A stretch of DNA of 64,000 bases from Lysobacterales bacterium (GTDB taxonomy: Bacteria; Pseudomonadota; Gammaproteobacteria; Xanthomonadales; SZUA-36), in the NCBI GenBank assembly GCA_014238945.1, contig JABAAB010000026.1, forward strand, positions 62,001 to 126,000. Reading direction: 5' to 3'. This document shows positions 9,755 through 19,314 of the stretch, one piece after another. A program made the position numbers and the translations under genes. Position 1 is the first letter of the stretch. Each line of letters starts with the position of its first letter. The notes beneath the pieces are model-generated. The model saw only the letters and a program-made list of their open reading frames with translations, had not been told where the DNA came from and searched no databases.

Positions 9755-10239
9755 GTGCCAACCCGGAATCAGATCACCCGATAATCCGTCGACTCGAACA
9801 ACAGGATGTTGACCTGATGTATGAGATCGAGCGGCAGTCTTATCCCTATCCGTGGTCACGGGGAATATTTGTCGACTGTCTGCGTGCTGGTTATGCAAAT
9901 TTTGGGCTCCAATTGGGGGGCGAGCTGGCTGGCTACAGCATTTTCAACTGGGCTGCCGGTGAAGCGCATTTGTTGAATCTTTGTATCCACCCCCGCTGGC
10001 AACGGCGTGGATACGGCAGCCTGTTGCTGGAACATGTCATCAGCTACGTTGCCAGGCTCGAAAGTGTGGCCATGTTCCTTGAGGTCAGGGACAGCAACCC
10101 TGGCGCCATGAAGCTGTACCAGGACAGGGGCTTTTTGGTGATCGGACGCAGGCCATCGTATTACCAGGCAGACGGTGGTCGTGAGGATGCCATCGTCATG
10201 CGTCTGGAGTTGTGTTCAGATAACCTGGAACCGCGCTAA
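9751..10239 (+). CDS. rimI: Ribosomal protein S18-alanine N-acetyltransferase
   Basis: RimI acetylates the N-terminal alanine of ribosomal protein S18. The sequence is a compact GNAT fold with the acetyl-CoA loop in HPRWQRRGYGSLLL and the terminal strand region VRDSNPGAMKLYQDRGF, characteristic of RimI. The start is uncertain. A TTG at 9751 overlaps the holD stop by four bases and gives 162 residues, close to the usual 150. The track's GTG at 9712 gives 175. Neither has a strong ribosome-binding site, which suggests translational coupling to holD. Confidence 0.88.
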   Translation: MSANPESDHPIIRRLEQQDVDLMYEIERQSYPYPWSRGIFVDCLRAGYANFGLQLGGELAGYSIFNWAAGEAHLLNLCIHPRWQRRGYGSLLLEHVISYVARLESVAMFLEVRDSNPGAMKLYQDRGFLVIGRRPSYYQADGGREDAIVMRLELCSDNLEPR

Positions 10240-10249
10240 ATTTCCGGAT

Positions 10250-10759
10250 TCAACTTCCCGGACCATCAATCCAGAGCACCGGCATCAAACCCCGGGGCAG
10301 ATACAACGGGTGTGTTGGTGCACCGCTTTGATTGAACTTCAGAATATGCAGTGGTGTATCCCCATCCAACAGGGGCATTTCAAGCTGCCTGCTTTTTCCG
10401 TGGTTTCCCCAACAGCAAATACTCATATCGGCCAGGCCGGTTAATAAATCCAGGTATTTCCCGTTTTCCGGGCCTTCCGGATCAGGAGCATCAAATAAAT
10501 CAGCGGGCCGGGTTGCACAATAAGCGTAAAGATTGCCAACCACCATGCCCCGATAGCCCCAGTCACGGGCAAAACCCATGCAACGGCGTATGGTTGGATC
10601 ATTGTGGTGTTCGTCTGCTTTCGAAGGATTCAGACCAATGAACAGTACCCGGCCGCTGCCCTGCTCCCAGTTTCGCCACAACGCGTAACGCCAGTTGCGA
10701 CAGCTGGAAAATACGGCACCGCTGGCTGACTGGCAGAAATTCTGGTGTTTATCGTTCAC
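10250..10759 (-). CDS. DUF1643 domain-containing protein
   Basis: The 169-residue protein matches the DUF1643 pattern: [11 protein letters not shown], the [19 protein letters not shown] core, and a [11 protein letters not shown] motif. The family is found across bacteria and phages and has no established function. The conserved NPS...ND...TIRRC residues suggest a nucleotide or nucleic-acid-related role, but that is a guess. Its start overlaps the end of valS by 11 bases on the same strand, so it is the last gene of the pepA-holC-valS operon and probably co-translated. Confidence 0.8.
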   Translation of the reverse strand: MNDKHQNFCQSASGAVFSSCRNWRYALWRNWEQGSGRVLFIGLNPSKADEHHNDPTIRRCMGFARDWGYRGMVVGNLYAYCATRPADLFDAPDPEGPENGKYLDLLTGLADMSICCWGNHGKSRQLEMPLLDGDTPLHILKFNQSGAPTHPLYLPRGLMPVLWIDGPGS

Positions 10760-13502
10760 CCAACTGTTCTAGTTTTTCAAACTGTTCCTTCAGTCCCGCA
10801 AGTTTGGCCTGGTGGGCAAGCTGTCTCCCGCGCTCGGTCTCAACAACCGCGGGCGGGGCATTTTCGACGAACCTGCTATTGGCAAGTTTGGCCTCCGAGC
10901 GTTTCAGGTTGGACAGTTCCTTTTCCATCAATTTTGTCAACCGGGCCAGTTCATCCTCAATGTCCACCAGTCCCTTGAGAGCAACGAGAACTTTGAGATC
11001 GGCAACCAACGCTACGGAATAGCCGGTTGTATCGGCCCCGTCATCCAGCCATTGACTGTCGTCAATTTTCCCCAGTCCCCGCAACAACTCAGCAAAGCGG
11101 TTCTGCCTGTCCCGGTCGGCGCTCGTTCCGGACTGGAATGCAATATTCAGTTTTTTCCCGGGCGCAACATTCAATTCTGCACGTATGTTTCGAATCCCCT
11201 GTAAGACCTGTTGCAACCAGGAAATATCGCTTTCAGCCTGTTTGTCGATGTCACCTGCACCGGGGAACTCCTGCAACATAATGGTTTCACCATCCAGAGC
11301 CAGCGGTATTTTGATGCGTTGCCAGATCTCCTCGGTGATGAACGGCATAAATGGATGCAACGCCCGAAGGCTGGTTTCAAGTACCGATAACAGGGTGTAG
11401 CGCGTCGCATTTTGTTCAGCCGCTGTCCCTGACTGAAGCACCGGTTTGGAAAATTCAAGATACCAGTCACAGTACTCATTCCAGATAAATTCATACAGAC
11501 GCTGGGCCGCCAGATCGAGGCGGTAGGAACCGATATGTTCCTGAACCCGGGCAATCATCTGGTGCTGGCGTGAAATGATCCAGCGGTCACAGCTGCCGGT
11601 TGCGCCTACCGGTCCGATTTCATGATCCTGTGTGCTCATCAGCACATAACGTGCTGCATTCCACAATTTGTTACAAAAATTCCGGTTGCCTTCTATACGT
11701 CCCAGGTCAAATCGGATATCCCGGCCGTTGGTGGCCAGCGCTGCGAATGTAAAGCGCAGGGCGTCACATCCAAATGCCTGGATACCGTCTGGGAAATCTT
11801 TTCGTGTCGCCTTCTCTATCGCGGGCGCCATTTGCGGTTGCATTAAACCAGTGGTCCGTTTTGTGACCAGCGTTTCAAGTTCAATTCCGTCGATAAGATC
11901 CAGGGGGTCGAGCACATTGCCCTTGGACTTGGACATTTTCTGCCCGCTGGCATCACGTATGAGGCCATGGATATAAACTTCCCGAAAAGGTACGTCGCCC
12001 ATGAACTTCAGACCCATCATGATCATGCGGGCCACCCAGAAAAAGATGATATCGAAACCGGTGACCAGCACGCTGGTTGGATAATACTGTTGGATACGGG
12101 GCGAATCCCCGGGCCAGCCCAGTGTGCTGAAGGGCCACAATGCAGATGAAAACCAGGTGTCCAGTACATCTTCATCTTGCCTGAGTTGGACATCATCAGA
12201 CAGACCGTGACGCTTCCTGGCATCAGACTCGTCATAACCGACAAAGATATTTCCGTCCGGGTCGTACCATGCAGGGATACGATGCCCCCACCACAATTGA
12301 CGTGAAATACACCAGTCTTCGATTCTGTGCATCCAGTCGAAATAGGTCTTATTCCAGTTCTCGGGAACAAATCGTATGCTGCCGTTTTCCACCACCTCTA
12401 TCGCAGGATCGGCCAATGGCTGGATTTTCACATACCACTGATCGGTCAAATAGGGTTCTACAACAGCCCCGGAGCGGTCACCACGCGGAATCATCATCTT
12501 GTGGCGTTCTACCTTTTCCAACAGGCCGGCGGCTTCCAGATCAGCAACTATTTTCTTGCGAGCCACAAAACGGTCCAGACCACGGTAGGCCGGTGGTGCC
12601 TGTTCGTTCAGGGTGGCGTCATCGTCCAGTACGTTGATCACAGGTAGGCTGTGACGTTTTCCCATTTCGTAGTCGTTGAAATCATGACCCGGGGTAATCT
12701 TCACACATCCTGTGCCAAACTCGGCATCAACATACTTGTCGGTGATGACCGGAATGGTCCGGTCCGTCAGCGGTAACTCAAGTTTGAGACCCACCAGGTC
12801 GTTGTAACGCGGATCGTCGGGGTTGACCGCCACCGCGGTGTCCCCGAGCAGGGTTTCGGGCCGTGTGGTTGCCACCACCACGTAGCCCTTGCCGTCCACA
12901 CGTGGATAGCATATGTGCCACAGATGGCCATTCTCCTCGGTGGAGATCACTTCCAGGTCTGAAAGTGCAGTATGCAAAACCGGGTCCCAGTTGACCAGAC
13001 GTTTGCCTCGATAGATCAGGTCGTCGTGATACAACTCGACAAACACCTTGGTCACTGCCTGTGACAGATCCTCATCCATGGTGAACCGGTCGTTATCCCA
13101 GTCGACCGATGCGCCCAGTCTTCTCATCTGCCGGGCAATCGTGCCGCCGGAACTGTCTTTCCACTCCCAGACGGCCCGTTCAAATTTTTCCCGCCCTATG
13201 TCACGACGGGAAACCCCCTGGGCAGCCAGCTGGCGTTCGACCACCATTTGCGTGGCTATTCCCGCATGATCCATACCGGTTTGCCAAAGGGTATTGTCTC
13301 CTTTCATGCGATGAAACCGCGTCAATACATCCATGATGGTGTCCTGGAATGCATGTCCCATGTGCAGGCTACCGGTGACATTGGGTGGTGGCAGCATGAT
13401 GCAGTAGGACTCACCCGGGCCATGCGGTGCAAAATGCCCGGCTTCCTCCCAGGCCCGGTACCAACGCCCTTCAATGGTTTGTGGCTGGTAACTCTTTTCC
13501 AT
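10749..13502 (-). CDS. valS: Valyl-tRNA synthetase
   Basis: This class I synthetase charges tRNA-Val and edits misactivated threonine. The 917-residue protein has the HIGH motif in [15 protein letters not shown] (about residues 37-51), the large CP1 editing domain in the middle, the KMSKS loop as [10 protein letters not shown] (about residues 520-530), an anticodon-binding domain, and a C-terminal coiled-coil arm (about residues 850-915) typical of ValS. The start ATG shares one base with the holC stop, so the two are translationally linked, as in other gammaproteobacteria. Confidence 0.98.
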   Translation of the reverse strand: MEKSYQPQTIEGRWYRAWEEAGHFAPHGPGESYCIMLPPPNVTGSLHMGHAFQDTIMDVLTRFHRMKGDNTLWQTGMDHAGIATQMVVERQLAAQGVSRRDIGREKFERAVWEWKDSSGGTIARQMRRLGASVDWDNDRFTMDEDLSQAVTKVFVELYHDDLIYRGKRLVNWDPVLHTALSDLEVISTEENGHLWHICYPRVDGKGYVVVATTRPETLLGDTAVAVNPDDPRYNDLVGLKLELPLTDRTIPVITDKYVDAEFGTGCVKITPGHDFNDYEMGKRHSLPVINVLDDDATLNEQAPPAYRGLDRFVARKKIVADLEAAGLLEKVERHKMMIPRGDRSGAVVEPYLTDQWYVKIQPLADPAIEVVENGSIRFVPENWNKTYFDWMHRIEDWCISRQLWWGHRIPAWYDPDGNIFVGYDESDARKRHGLSDDVQLRQDEDVLDTWFSSALWPFSTLGWPGDSPRIQQYYPTSVLVTGFDIIFFWVARMIMMGLKFMGDVPFREVYIHGLIRDASGQKMSKSKGNVLDPLDLIDGIELETLVTKRTTGLMQPQMAPAIEKATRKDFPDGIQAFGCDALRFTFAALATNGRDIRFDLGRIEGNRNFCNKLWNAARYVLMSTQDHEIGPVGATGSCDRWIISRQHQMIARVQEHIGSYRLDLAAQRLYEFIWNEYCDWYLEFSKPVLQSGTAAEQNATRYTLLSVLETSLRALHPFMPFITEEIWQRIKIPLALDGETIMLQEFPGAGDIDKQAESDISWLQQVLQGIRNIRAELNVAPGKKLNIAFQSGTSADRDRQNRFAELLRGLGKIDDSQWLDDGADTTGYSVALVADLKVLVALKGLVDIEDELARLTKLMEKELSNLKRSEAKLANSRFVENAPPAVVETERGRQLAHQAKLAGLKEQFEKLEQLGER

Positions 13503-13954
13503 TATGCGCTGATCTCGTGCGTGCGGGGTGTGATCCCGTGGTTGCGGTAGCTTCTGTACTTCTCCCTGGATTTTTCCCGCTTGTCCTCGGCGTGTGGGAC
13601 AATTTCCAGGATTCGCTCAAATTGTTTCGGGTGTGGGATGGCCACATCGCATAGATTTATCACCACATCTGTCGGACTCAGTACCGATACGGTACCAATG
13701 TTGACAGGGGCCAGTCCAGAGTGGGGGTCGTCTGAAGTCGCGTGGGGCAGGAACCGTCCCTGGGGATGATGCCAAAGCAGTGCATCCAGGTCACCTGCTT
13801 TGCGGTCACTTGCGGTAACAATAAAAATTTTCTGTCGTTGCTCCCAGGCCATCATGGCCAGGCGACAGGCGAACTGTTCAGCATCAATCGCGGGACCGCC
13901 CAGCAGGTAAAAATCAATCTGGCAGGATTCGGTGGTGGCGGATTTCGTGGACAA
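13502..13954 (-). CDS. holC: DNA polymerase III chi subunit
   Basis: Chi pairs with psi in the clamp loader and contacts the SSB tail. The 150-residue protein begins its fold at QIDFYLLGG and has the family pattern [17 protein letters not shown], then [16 protein letters not shown] and [11 protein letters not shown]. coli HolC is 147 residues. The gene lies between pepA and valS, the standard gammaproteobacterial order, 14 bases downstream of pepA and sharing a base with valS. The track start ([12 protein letters not shown]) is accepted because the preceding gap is short. Confidence 0.95.
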   Translation of the reverse strand: MSTKSATTESCQIDFYLLGGPAIDAEQFACRLAMMAWEQRQKIFIVTASDRKAGDLDALLWHHPQGRFLPHATSDDPHSGLAPVNIGTVSVLSPTDVVINLCDVAIPHPKQFERILEIVPHAEDKREKSREKYRSYRNHGITPRTHEISA

Positions 13955-13967
13955 AACGGGTCAATTA

Positions 13968-15437
13968 TTATTTCTGGTCGATCAGGAACTGGGTCAGCAG
14001 ACCGGCGGGTCTGCCGGTTGACCCGCCTTTTTCACCCCACTTCCAGACAGAGCCTGCGCAGTCTATGTGTGCCCAGCGCATGTCTTCTGTAAAGCGGGAC
14101 AGGAAACATCCTGCTGTCACGCTGCCAGCCGGCATACCACCCACATTTTTCATATCTGCGAATTCTGATTTGAGCTGTGGCATATAATCGTCCCACAATG
14201 GCAGGCGCCACCCCCGGTCTAAAATGCGCGTGCCGGCCTCGACCAGTTCTTCTGCCAGGTCGTCGTGTTTACTCATGACAGCGGATGCGTGGTGGCCAAG
14301 CGCGATAACACATGCACCGGTCAGGGTGGCTACATCAATGACGGCGACGGGGTTGAATTTTCGGCTGTAGGTCAGGGCATCGCAAAGAACAAGACGTCCC
14401 TCGGCATCGGTGTTAAGGATTTCAATGGTCTTCCCGGACATCGAGGTGATCACGTCGCCCGGGCGATAGGCCTTGCCATCCGGCATATTCTCAGCCGCGG
14501 CCACAATACAGATCACATTGATGGGCAACTGCAAATGTGCACAGGCTTCAAATGCGCCCATGACACTGGCCGCACCACCCATATCGAACTTCATTTGCTC
14601 CATGTTCGGGCCTGGTTTAAGTGAAATTCCGCCACTGTCAAATGTTATGCCCTTGCCAACCAGCACCACTGGTCTCTGGTCCTGGTCCGCACCCTGGTAC
14701 TTCAGAATTATCAATTTCGGTTCGTTTTCACTGCCCTGGCTGACTGCCAGCAATGCCCTCATACCGAGTTCGGACATTTCTGCTTTTTCAAGAATATCCG
14801 CACTGACATTGTCATAGGATTTGGCAATCTCAACTGCCTGCTCGGCCAGGTAGGCCGGATTACAGATATTGGGCGGCAGGTTGCCCAACTCCCGGGAGCG
14901 CTGGAATGCTTTTGCAAATCCTTCGGCTTCCAGCAGTGCGGGGGCGAAATTTTCTGCCGCATTGAAAGACACACTGACCAGGGGTTCATGGCCGCCTTCC
15001 CGGGGTTTCCTGGTGGTGGTATAACGATAATTGGCTTTGTCCAGTGCGATTGCTGCCTGACGCAAATTCCATTCAGTGTCCATTCCGCACTCCAGTTCGT
15101 GCAGGCAAACAAGTGCATTACTGGCGGTGTGGTCACGTAAGAAGGCACCGGCCGACGTGCACACGCGATCATAACGAACAGGATCGAATTTATCGGTATC
15201 ACCACAACCCATAACCAGAATCCGGGTTGCAGAAACTCCTTCCAGGCCGTGAAGCATGGTGGTTGATTTCCAATCAGTATCGACGTCTCCCGTGCCGATC
15301 AATCTCAGCAACTCGCCGCCACTGAGTTGATCCACAAGTTTTGCTGTACCCTGCAGGGAGGACGCATCATGGATGCCGATGACCAGGCACTGGGTTTCAA
15401 CCGAAGTGGCTGATGTTTGTTCAAGTGTGAAATTCAT
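13968..15437 (-). CDS. pepA: Leucyl aminopeptidase (M17)
   Basis: This cytosolic dinuclear metallo-aminopeptidase removes N-terminal residues; in E. coli it also acts as a DNA-binding protein. The product of 489 residues (ATG at 15437, 11 codons inside the track ORF) has the M17 core: VGKGITFDSGGISLKPG with the catalytic lysine and metal ligands, then MKFDMGGAASVMGAF and the NTDAEGRLVL signature. The N-terminal macro-like domain covers about residues 1-170. It is the first gene of the minus-strand pepA-holC-valS-DUF1643 operon and is divergent from lptF. Confidence 0.96.
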   Translation of the reverse strand: MNFTLEQTSATSVETQCLVIGIHDASSLQGTAKLVDQLSGGELLRLIGTGDVDTDWKSTTMLHGLEGVSATRILVMGCGDTDKFDPVRYDRVCTSAGAFLRDHTASNALVCLHELECGMDTEWNLRQAAIALDKANYRYTTTRKPREGGHEPLVSVSFNAAENFAPALLEAEGFAKAFQRSRELGNLPPNICNPAYLAEQAVEIAKSYDNVSADILEKAEMSELGMRALLAVSQGSENEPKLIILKYQGADQDQRPVVLVGKGITFDSGGISLKPGPNMEQMKFDMGGAASVMGAFEACAHLQLPINVICIVAAAENMPDGKAYRPGDVITSMSGKTIEILNTDAEGRLVLCDALTYSRKFNPVAVIDVATLTGACVIALGHHASAVMSKHDDLAEELVEAGTRILDRGWRLPLWDDYMPQLKSEFADMKNVGGMPAGSVTAGCFLSRFTEDMRWAHIDCAGSVWKWGEKGGSTGRPAGLLTQFLIDQK

Positions 15438-15502
15438 CGTTGAGGACCTTCCATGATGACTCAAATCCAAAAAAAACCGTAAATTGGGTTAACACTGATA
15501 GA

Positions 15503-16636
15503 ATGCGGACGAAAGCAGCATTCTACAACGATTTAATCGCGAAGATAACCATATTGACGATACTGCAAAAATACGTACTGCGTGAGTGGTTCTGGACCTG
15601 GGTCAGTGTCAGTATTGTTCTCGTCACGGTACTGCTCGGTGCATATCTTGGCGATATGCTCAACGATATCGCTGATGGGAGAATGCCAGCGGGTCTGATG
15701 AGCACACAATTGCTACTGCATCTCCCGGAAATCCTGGCAAATATACTTCCCCTGGCCGGGTTTGTTGCCGTGATGTGGGGGTTGGGACGCCTCTACCAGG
15801 ACCAGGAAATGGCCGTCATGCGATCCAGTGGTTTTGGATGGAAGCAGTTGGTCAAACCTCTGGTTAGCCTGATGTTGCCACTGGCTGCACTGTTACTCGT
15901 ACTGGGGTTGTCAATAGCACCAACGACCGCGAGACTGGCTCAGGATCAACTGGAGCAGGCTTTTCGCTCGGCTGCGGTCTGGGGCCTGCAACCCGGCAAG
16001 TTTCATGTGTTTCGGGACGGGGAATTGGTGATCTACGCCGAAGCTGTAGAAGAAGATGGCAGTACCCTGCGCAACATATTTATCAAACAGAGCCAGGACG
16101 ACAGGGAACAGGTATGGGTAGCAAAAAGCGGCAGGTACTGGGTGGATGTCGATACCGGTGACCGGTTCCTCATATTGGAGCAAGGTAAGGTCACCGACAA
16201 CGCACCTGGCCAGCTTGATGTACGTGTTTTGAGTTTTCAACGCAATGATTTGCGTCTTCCCGAACCGGAGTTTCGAAAACGTAAAGTCAAGAAAAACACC
16301 AGCCCTTCGAGTCAACTTCTTGATAAAGGAACCACGGAATCCATAGCGGAACTGCAGTGGCGCCTGTCACCGGCCATAACGGTGGTAGTCCTGAGTTTTC
16401 TCGCTATCCCACTTTCACATACCCAGCCAAGGGAAGGCAGGGGCATCAGGTTGGTTCTGGGTGTATTGATTTACCTGATCTATGGTAACGGCCTGTGGAT
16501 ATGTCGCGCCTGGGTTGCAAAGGGATTGTTGCCAACAACCATCGGGCTCTGGTGGATTCATGGCGTTTTTCTGCTATTGGGTTTTATCTGGATACGACGG
16601 CAGGGAAGATTCAATATCAAGGCGGCCTCATCGTGA
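15503..16636 (+). CDS. lptF: LPS export permease LptF
   Basis: LptF and LptG form the inner-membrane permease that, with the LptB ATPase, extracts lipopolysaccharide for transport to the outer membrane. The YjgP/YjgQ-family pattern is clear: a first helix after LQKYVLREWFWTW, two more helices, a periplasmic jellyroll of about 130 residues, then three C-terminal helices. The start is uncertain. ATG 15503 (377 residues) has no obvious ribosome-binding site, and TTG 15554 (360 residues) would match the usual N-terminus better. The track start at 15440 overlaps the pepA start region and is unlikely. The stop overlaps lptG. Confidence 0.92.
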   Translation: MRTKAAFYNDLIAKITILTILQKYVLREWFWTWVSVSIVLVTVLLGAYLGDMLNDIADGRMPAGLMSTQLLLHLPEILANILPLAGFVAVMWGLGRLYQDQEMAVMRSSGFGWKQLVKPLVSLMLPLAALLLVLGLSIAPTTARLAQDQLEQAFRSAAVWGLQPGKFHVFRDGELVIYAEAVEEDGSTLRNIFIKQSQDDREQVWVAKSGRYWVDVDTGDRFLILEQGKVTDNAPGQLDVRVLSFQRNDLRLPEPEFRKRKVKKNTSPSSQLLDKGTTESIAELQWRLSPAITVVVLSFLAIPLSHTQPREGRGIRLVLGVLIYLIYGNGLWICRAWVAKGLLPTTIGLWWIHGVFLLLGFIWIRRQGRFNIKAASS

Positions 16637-17718
16637 TCAGGACGGTGGACAGGTACATTGCCCGGACTGCAGTTCTTGGCACGTTGCTGGTGTGGGTTAG
16701 TCTGACCTTGCTGATGGCAATGTTCAGTCTGCTCACCGAATTTCAAAAAACCGCTGCCAACTACGGAACGGGCGACGCATTCTGGTTTGTGGTGCAAACA
16801 GGCCCAAGACTGGCATACCAGATTTTTCCGGTTTCCGCATTGCTGGGTTCACTACTTGGTATTGGTAGCCTGGCCAGCGCCAACGAACTGGTGGCTTTTC
16901 GAACGGCCGGTGTATCCAGGCTGAGACTGGCATCCGCGGCAATGGCCGGAGCTTTGCTGATCAGTATCCCGGTCATGGCAATTGGGGAATGGATCGCACC
17001 CGGTGCAGAACAGCATGCACGTGCAGTCAGGTGGAATGAAATGTCCGGGCAGGTGCTGATTGGCGGACCTTCCGGCATGTGGATGAGGGACGGCAACGAT
17101 ATAGTCAATATCCGCAGACCACTGATAAGCGTGGGCCGTGGCGAACAATCCATAAGTTTCCAGGATGTGGAGATTTACAGTTTCGACGGATTTTCAGGGC
17201 TGAACAAAATCACCCGCGCAAAAAGCGCTTTTTTCGACAGTGATCACTGGACACTGCAGGATGTATTTGAAATACGTGTCGATACGGAAAGTATCGTCCC
17301 TGCGAGCCTGCCACAGGCCCCCTGGATTTCAGATATCAAGCCGGACCTGCTCCAGTCGGCAGTTACGCGTCCGCCCTATTTGTCGCTGAGAGTGCTGTGG
17401 GATCAGTTGGAATATTTACAGAGAAATGGCCTGGATGACCGGGTTTACAAATCGGCATTCTGGGCAAAAATTGTTTATCCATTTTCGATCATTGCACTGG
17501 TTATGGCCGGTATGCCATTTTTATTCAGTACCTCAAGGCATCAAAACCTGGGTTTGAGAATGTCTGTCGGTATGACGCTGGGTGGACTTTTTATGCTGGT
17601 CAATACGACAGCGCAAAGCCTGGCGGAGGCGTATCTGTTGCCGGTTGCGCTCAGTACCGCATTTCCCTCGATCATACTGGTGACCATTGCCGTCATGGTT
17701 TTGAAAAGATCGGTTTAG
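16633..17718 (+). CDS. lptG: LPS export permease LptG
   Basis: This is the partner of LptF in the LptBFG transporter. The start chosen is the GTG at 16633, which overlaps the lptF stop (GTGA) and has AAGGCGG just upstream. It gives 361 residues, the family length, and the typical N-terminus IRTVDRYIARTAVLG. The track start at 16495 lies deep inside lptF and is rejected. The architecture is three helices, a periplasmic beta domain (about residues 100-260), then three helices ending with LKRSV. The gene converges with the RDD gene. Confidence 0.95.
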   Translation: MIRTVDRYIARTAVLGTLLVWVSLTLLMAMFSLLTEFQKTAANYGTGDAFWFVVQTGPRLAYQIFPVSALLGSLLGIGSLASANELVAFRTAGVSRLRLASAAMAGALLISIPVMAIGEWIAPGAEQHARAVRWNEMSGQVLIGGPSGMWMRDGNDIVNIRRPLISVGRGEQSISFQDVEIYSFDGFSGLNKITRAKSAFFDSDHWTLQDVFEIRVDTESIVPASLPQAPWISDIKPDLLQSAVTRPPYLSLRVLWDQLEYLQRNGLDDRVYKSAFWAKIVYPFSIIALVMAGMPFLFSTSRHQNLGLRMSVGMTLGGLFMLVNTTAQSLAEAYLLPVALSTAFPSIILVTIAVMVLKRSV

Positions 17719-17752
17719 CGAATCCGCTACGACGAGTGCTGAAGTAGCTGGT

Positions 17753-18220
17753 CTAATGTGGTTTCCCACCCTGATTTGAACGTACCAGCAATGTGTGACT
17801 GGCCAGGTCATGCCAGCCCCGGTTACCGGTGTCCAGCCACGCCCAGATTATCCCCAGGCCGAAAACCATCAGCGAAATGATGCCGACAAAAAACCTCATC
17901 AGGCATTGCGGCCAGGAAATGCACCGTCCATTCTCACTGACCAGTCGTACACGCCAGGCCCGCATACCGACGGTCATTCCGGCAAAATGCCAGCAACTGC
18001 CCAGGTAGGCAAAACAAACCGTTAGTAACCAAATGGTGAATCCGATATTTTCAAAGGCAATTTTCTGCGTATTGCCAAAGGGCAAGGCGATCGCTGCTGC
18101 GAGCATCAACAGGCCAGTCATAACGACGCCGTCATAAAGCATGACTAGCAATCGGCGTGGCAAGGAACAAACATTGTGTCCAACCTGCTGGCCTGCCTCA
18201 TTGTCTGGTAATCGTTGCAA
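17753..18220 (-). CDS. RDD-family membrane protein
   Basis: The 155-residue protein has the RDD pattern: an RR followed by LYDGVV in the first hydrophobic segment, a middle helix with conserved WHFAGMTVGMRAWRVRL, and a last helix ending in DTGNRGWHDLASHTLLV. These motifs define a family of small inner-membrane proteins, some linked to ion exchange but mostly unstudied. It stands alone on the minus strand, convergent with lptG and divergent from the TonB operon. RDD genes near lptFG recur in gammaproteobacteria. Confidence 0.85.
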   Translation of the reverse strand: MQRLPDNEAGQQVGHNVCSLPRRLLVMLYDGVVMTGLLMLAAAIALPFGNTQKIAFENIGFTIWLLTVCFAYLGSCWHFAGMTVGMRAWRVRLVSENGRCISWPQCLMRFFVGIISLMVFGLGIIWAWLDTGNRGWHDLASHTLLVRSNQGGKPH

Positions 18221-18537
18221 TCAGGTATTCCGTATCGTCCGCTTTACAGGGGCTTATCAGCTTGAATGTATCCGGTTGTGAATAGTCTGAATCTATTCTA
18301 GAGTTTTTTTCGTAGTCAGAAAGTAATCTGCTATTATTATTTTTTTTGGAAAGGTCTGATTCAGGATCGATATGATTGCAGGGGTATTTTTTGCAAAAAA
18401 TTGTTGCAGATGTGTGGCAATTGCTTACTGCCTTCGGTTATCCTGAGCCGCCCGAATTTCGGGTTTGGTGCCAATATACCATTGTTTAAAATAACTGAAC
18501 TCTAGAATTCTACGAACATACCAACTGGAAACAGGCA
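18221..18537. promoter_or_regulatory. Intergenic region with candidate promoters of the TonB2-like operon
   Basis: This AT-rich gap of 317 bases separates the divergent RDD gene and the DUF3450 operon. Two plus-strand promoter candidates are TTGGTG (18465) with a 16-base spacer to TAAAAT (18487), and TTGTTT (18482) with a 15-base spacer to TAGAAT (18503). An 11-base inverted repeat, ATTCTAGAGTT (18295-18305) and AACTCTAGAAT (18498-18508), brackets the region, and its right arm covers the second -10. No Fur box of recognisable quality and no RNA gene was found. Confidence 0.4.
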
Positions 18538-19314
18538 ATGCCAAATCAATTTATTCAACGATCCACTGCCCTGGTTTATAGCACAATGACAGCGTTACTG
18601 CTGCTCAGCACTGCCAACGCCGAGGAACTCAATTCAACCGTCAGCACTGAGACCGGCATCAACAAGGCCGCCTCAAGTTCGCAAAAACGTGTCACGCGTC
18701 TTGCCCAACAAACATCTGATCTGCTGGCCGAATACCGGTCCGTGGTACGCGAGACCGAGAGTTTGAAAATCTATAATGACAACCTGGAAAAAGTCGTTAT
18801 GGATCAACGTGCTGAAGTGGTATCAATCAATGACCAGCTTGAAGGGTTGGAAGCTACCAACCGCGGAATTGTGCCCCTGATGCTCGAAATGATAGATACA
18901 CTGGGCAAAATTGTTGAAAACGACATGCCCTTCAGGCTTGAAGAGCGGCGCGCACGGGTCGAGCGTCTGCGTGACATGATGGACCAGGCTGATGTTACTG
19001 CCTCGGAGAAATATCGCAGGGTGATGGAAGCCTACCAGGGCGAACTGGAATATGGCCGGACAACTGAGGCCTATGCAGAGACATTACCTACCACCGGCCA
19101 AACGGTAGAGTTTCTGAGGGTGGGCAGAACCCTGCTGATCTATCAAAGCAGTGACCAGTTGACCACGGGCTGGTTTAACCCGACCACCCGTGCATATGAA
19201 GATTTACCGGATCGTTATCGACTTGAAGTCAAAGAAGGGCTGGCCATTGCCAAAAATGAAAAGGCGCCCAATCTGGTCATGCTTCCTGTACCCGGTGCGG
19301 AGGCAGGAAAATGA
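18538..19314 (+). CDS. DUF3450 periplasmic coiled-coil protein of a TonB2-type system
   Basis: The 258-residue protein has a signal peptide ending near STANA (about residue 28), then a long predicted coiled coil (about residues 45-140) and a C-terminal domain with the pattern VEFLRVGRTLLIYQS. This matches DUF3450, a family encoded first in operons with two MotA/TolQ/ExbB proteins, ExbD, TonB and a TPR protein. Its role is undefined; a periplasmic spacer or regulator of the TonB complex is the usual inference. Its stop overlaps the next start by four bases (ATGA). Confidence 0.85.
   Translation: MPNQFIQRSTALVYSTMTALLLLSTANAEELNSTVSTETGINKAASSSQKRVTRLAQQTSDLLAEYRSVVRETESLKIYNDNLEKVVMDQRAEVVSINDQLEGLEATNRGIVPLMLEMIDTLGKIVENDMPFRLEERRARVERLRDMMDQADVTASEKYRRVMEAYQGELEYGRTTEAYAETLPTTGQTVEFLRVGRTLLIYQSSDQLTTGWFNPTTRAYEDLPDRYRLEVKEGLAIAKNEKAPNLVMLPVPGAEAGK

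Noticed and set aside
14265-14817. Plus-strand ORFs across pepA
   Set aside because: They are antisense to the M17 catalytic core and have no start signals or conserved pattern.
18221-18537. Fur box upstream of the TonB2-type operon
   Set aside because: AT-rich stretches exist, but none fits the 19-base Fur inverted repeat well enough.
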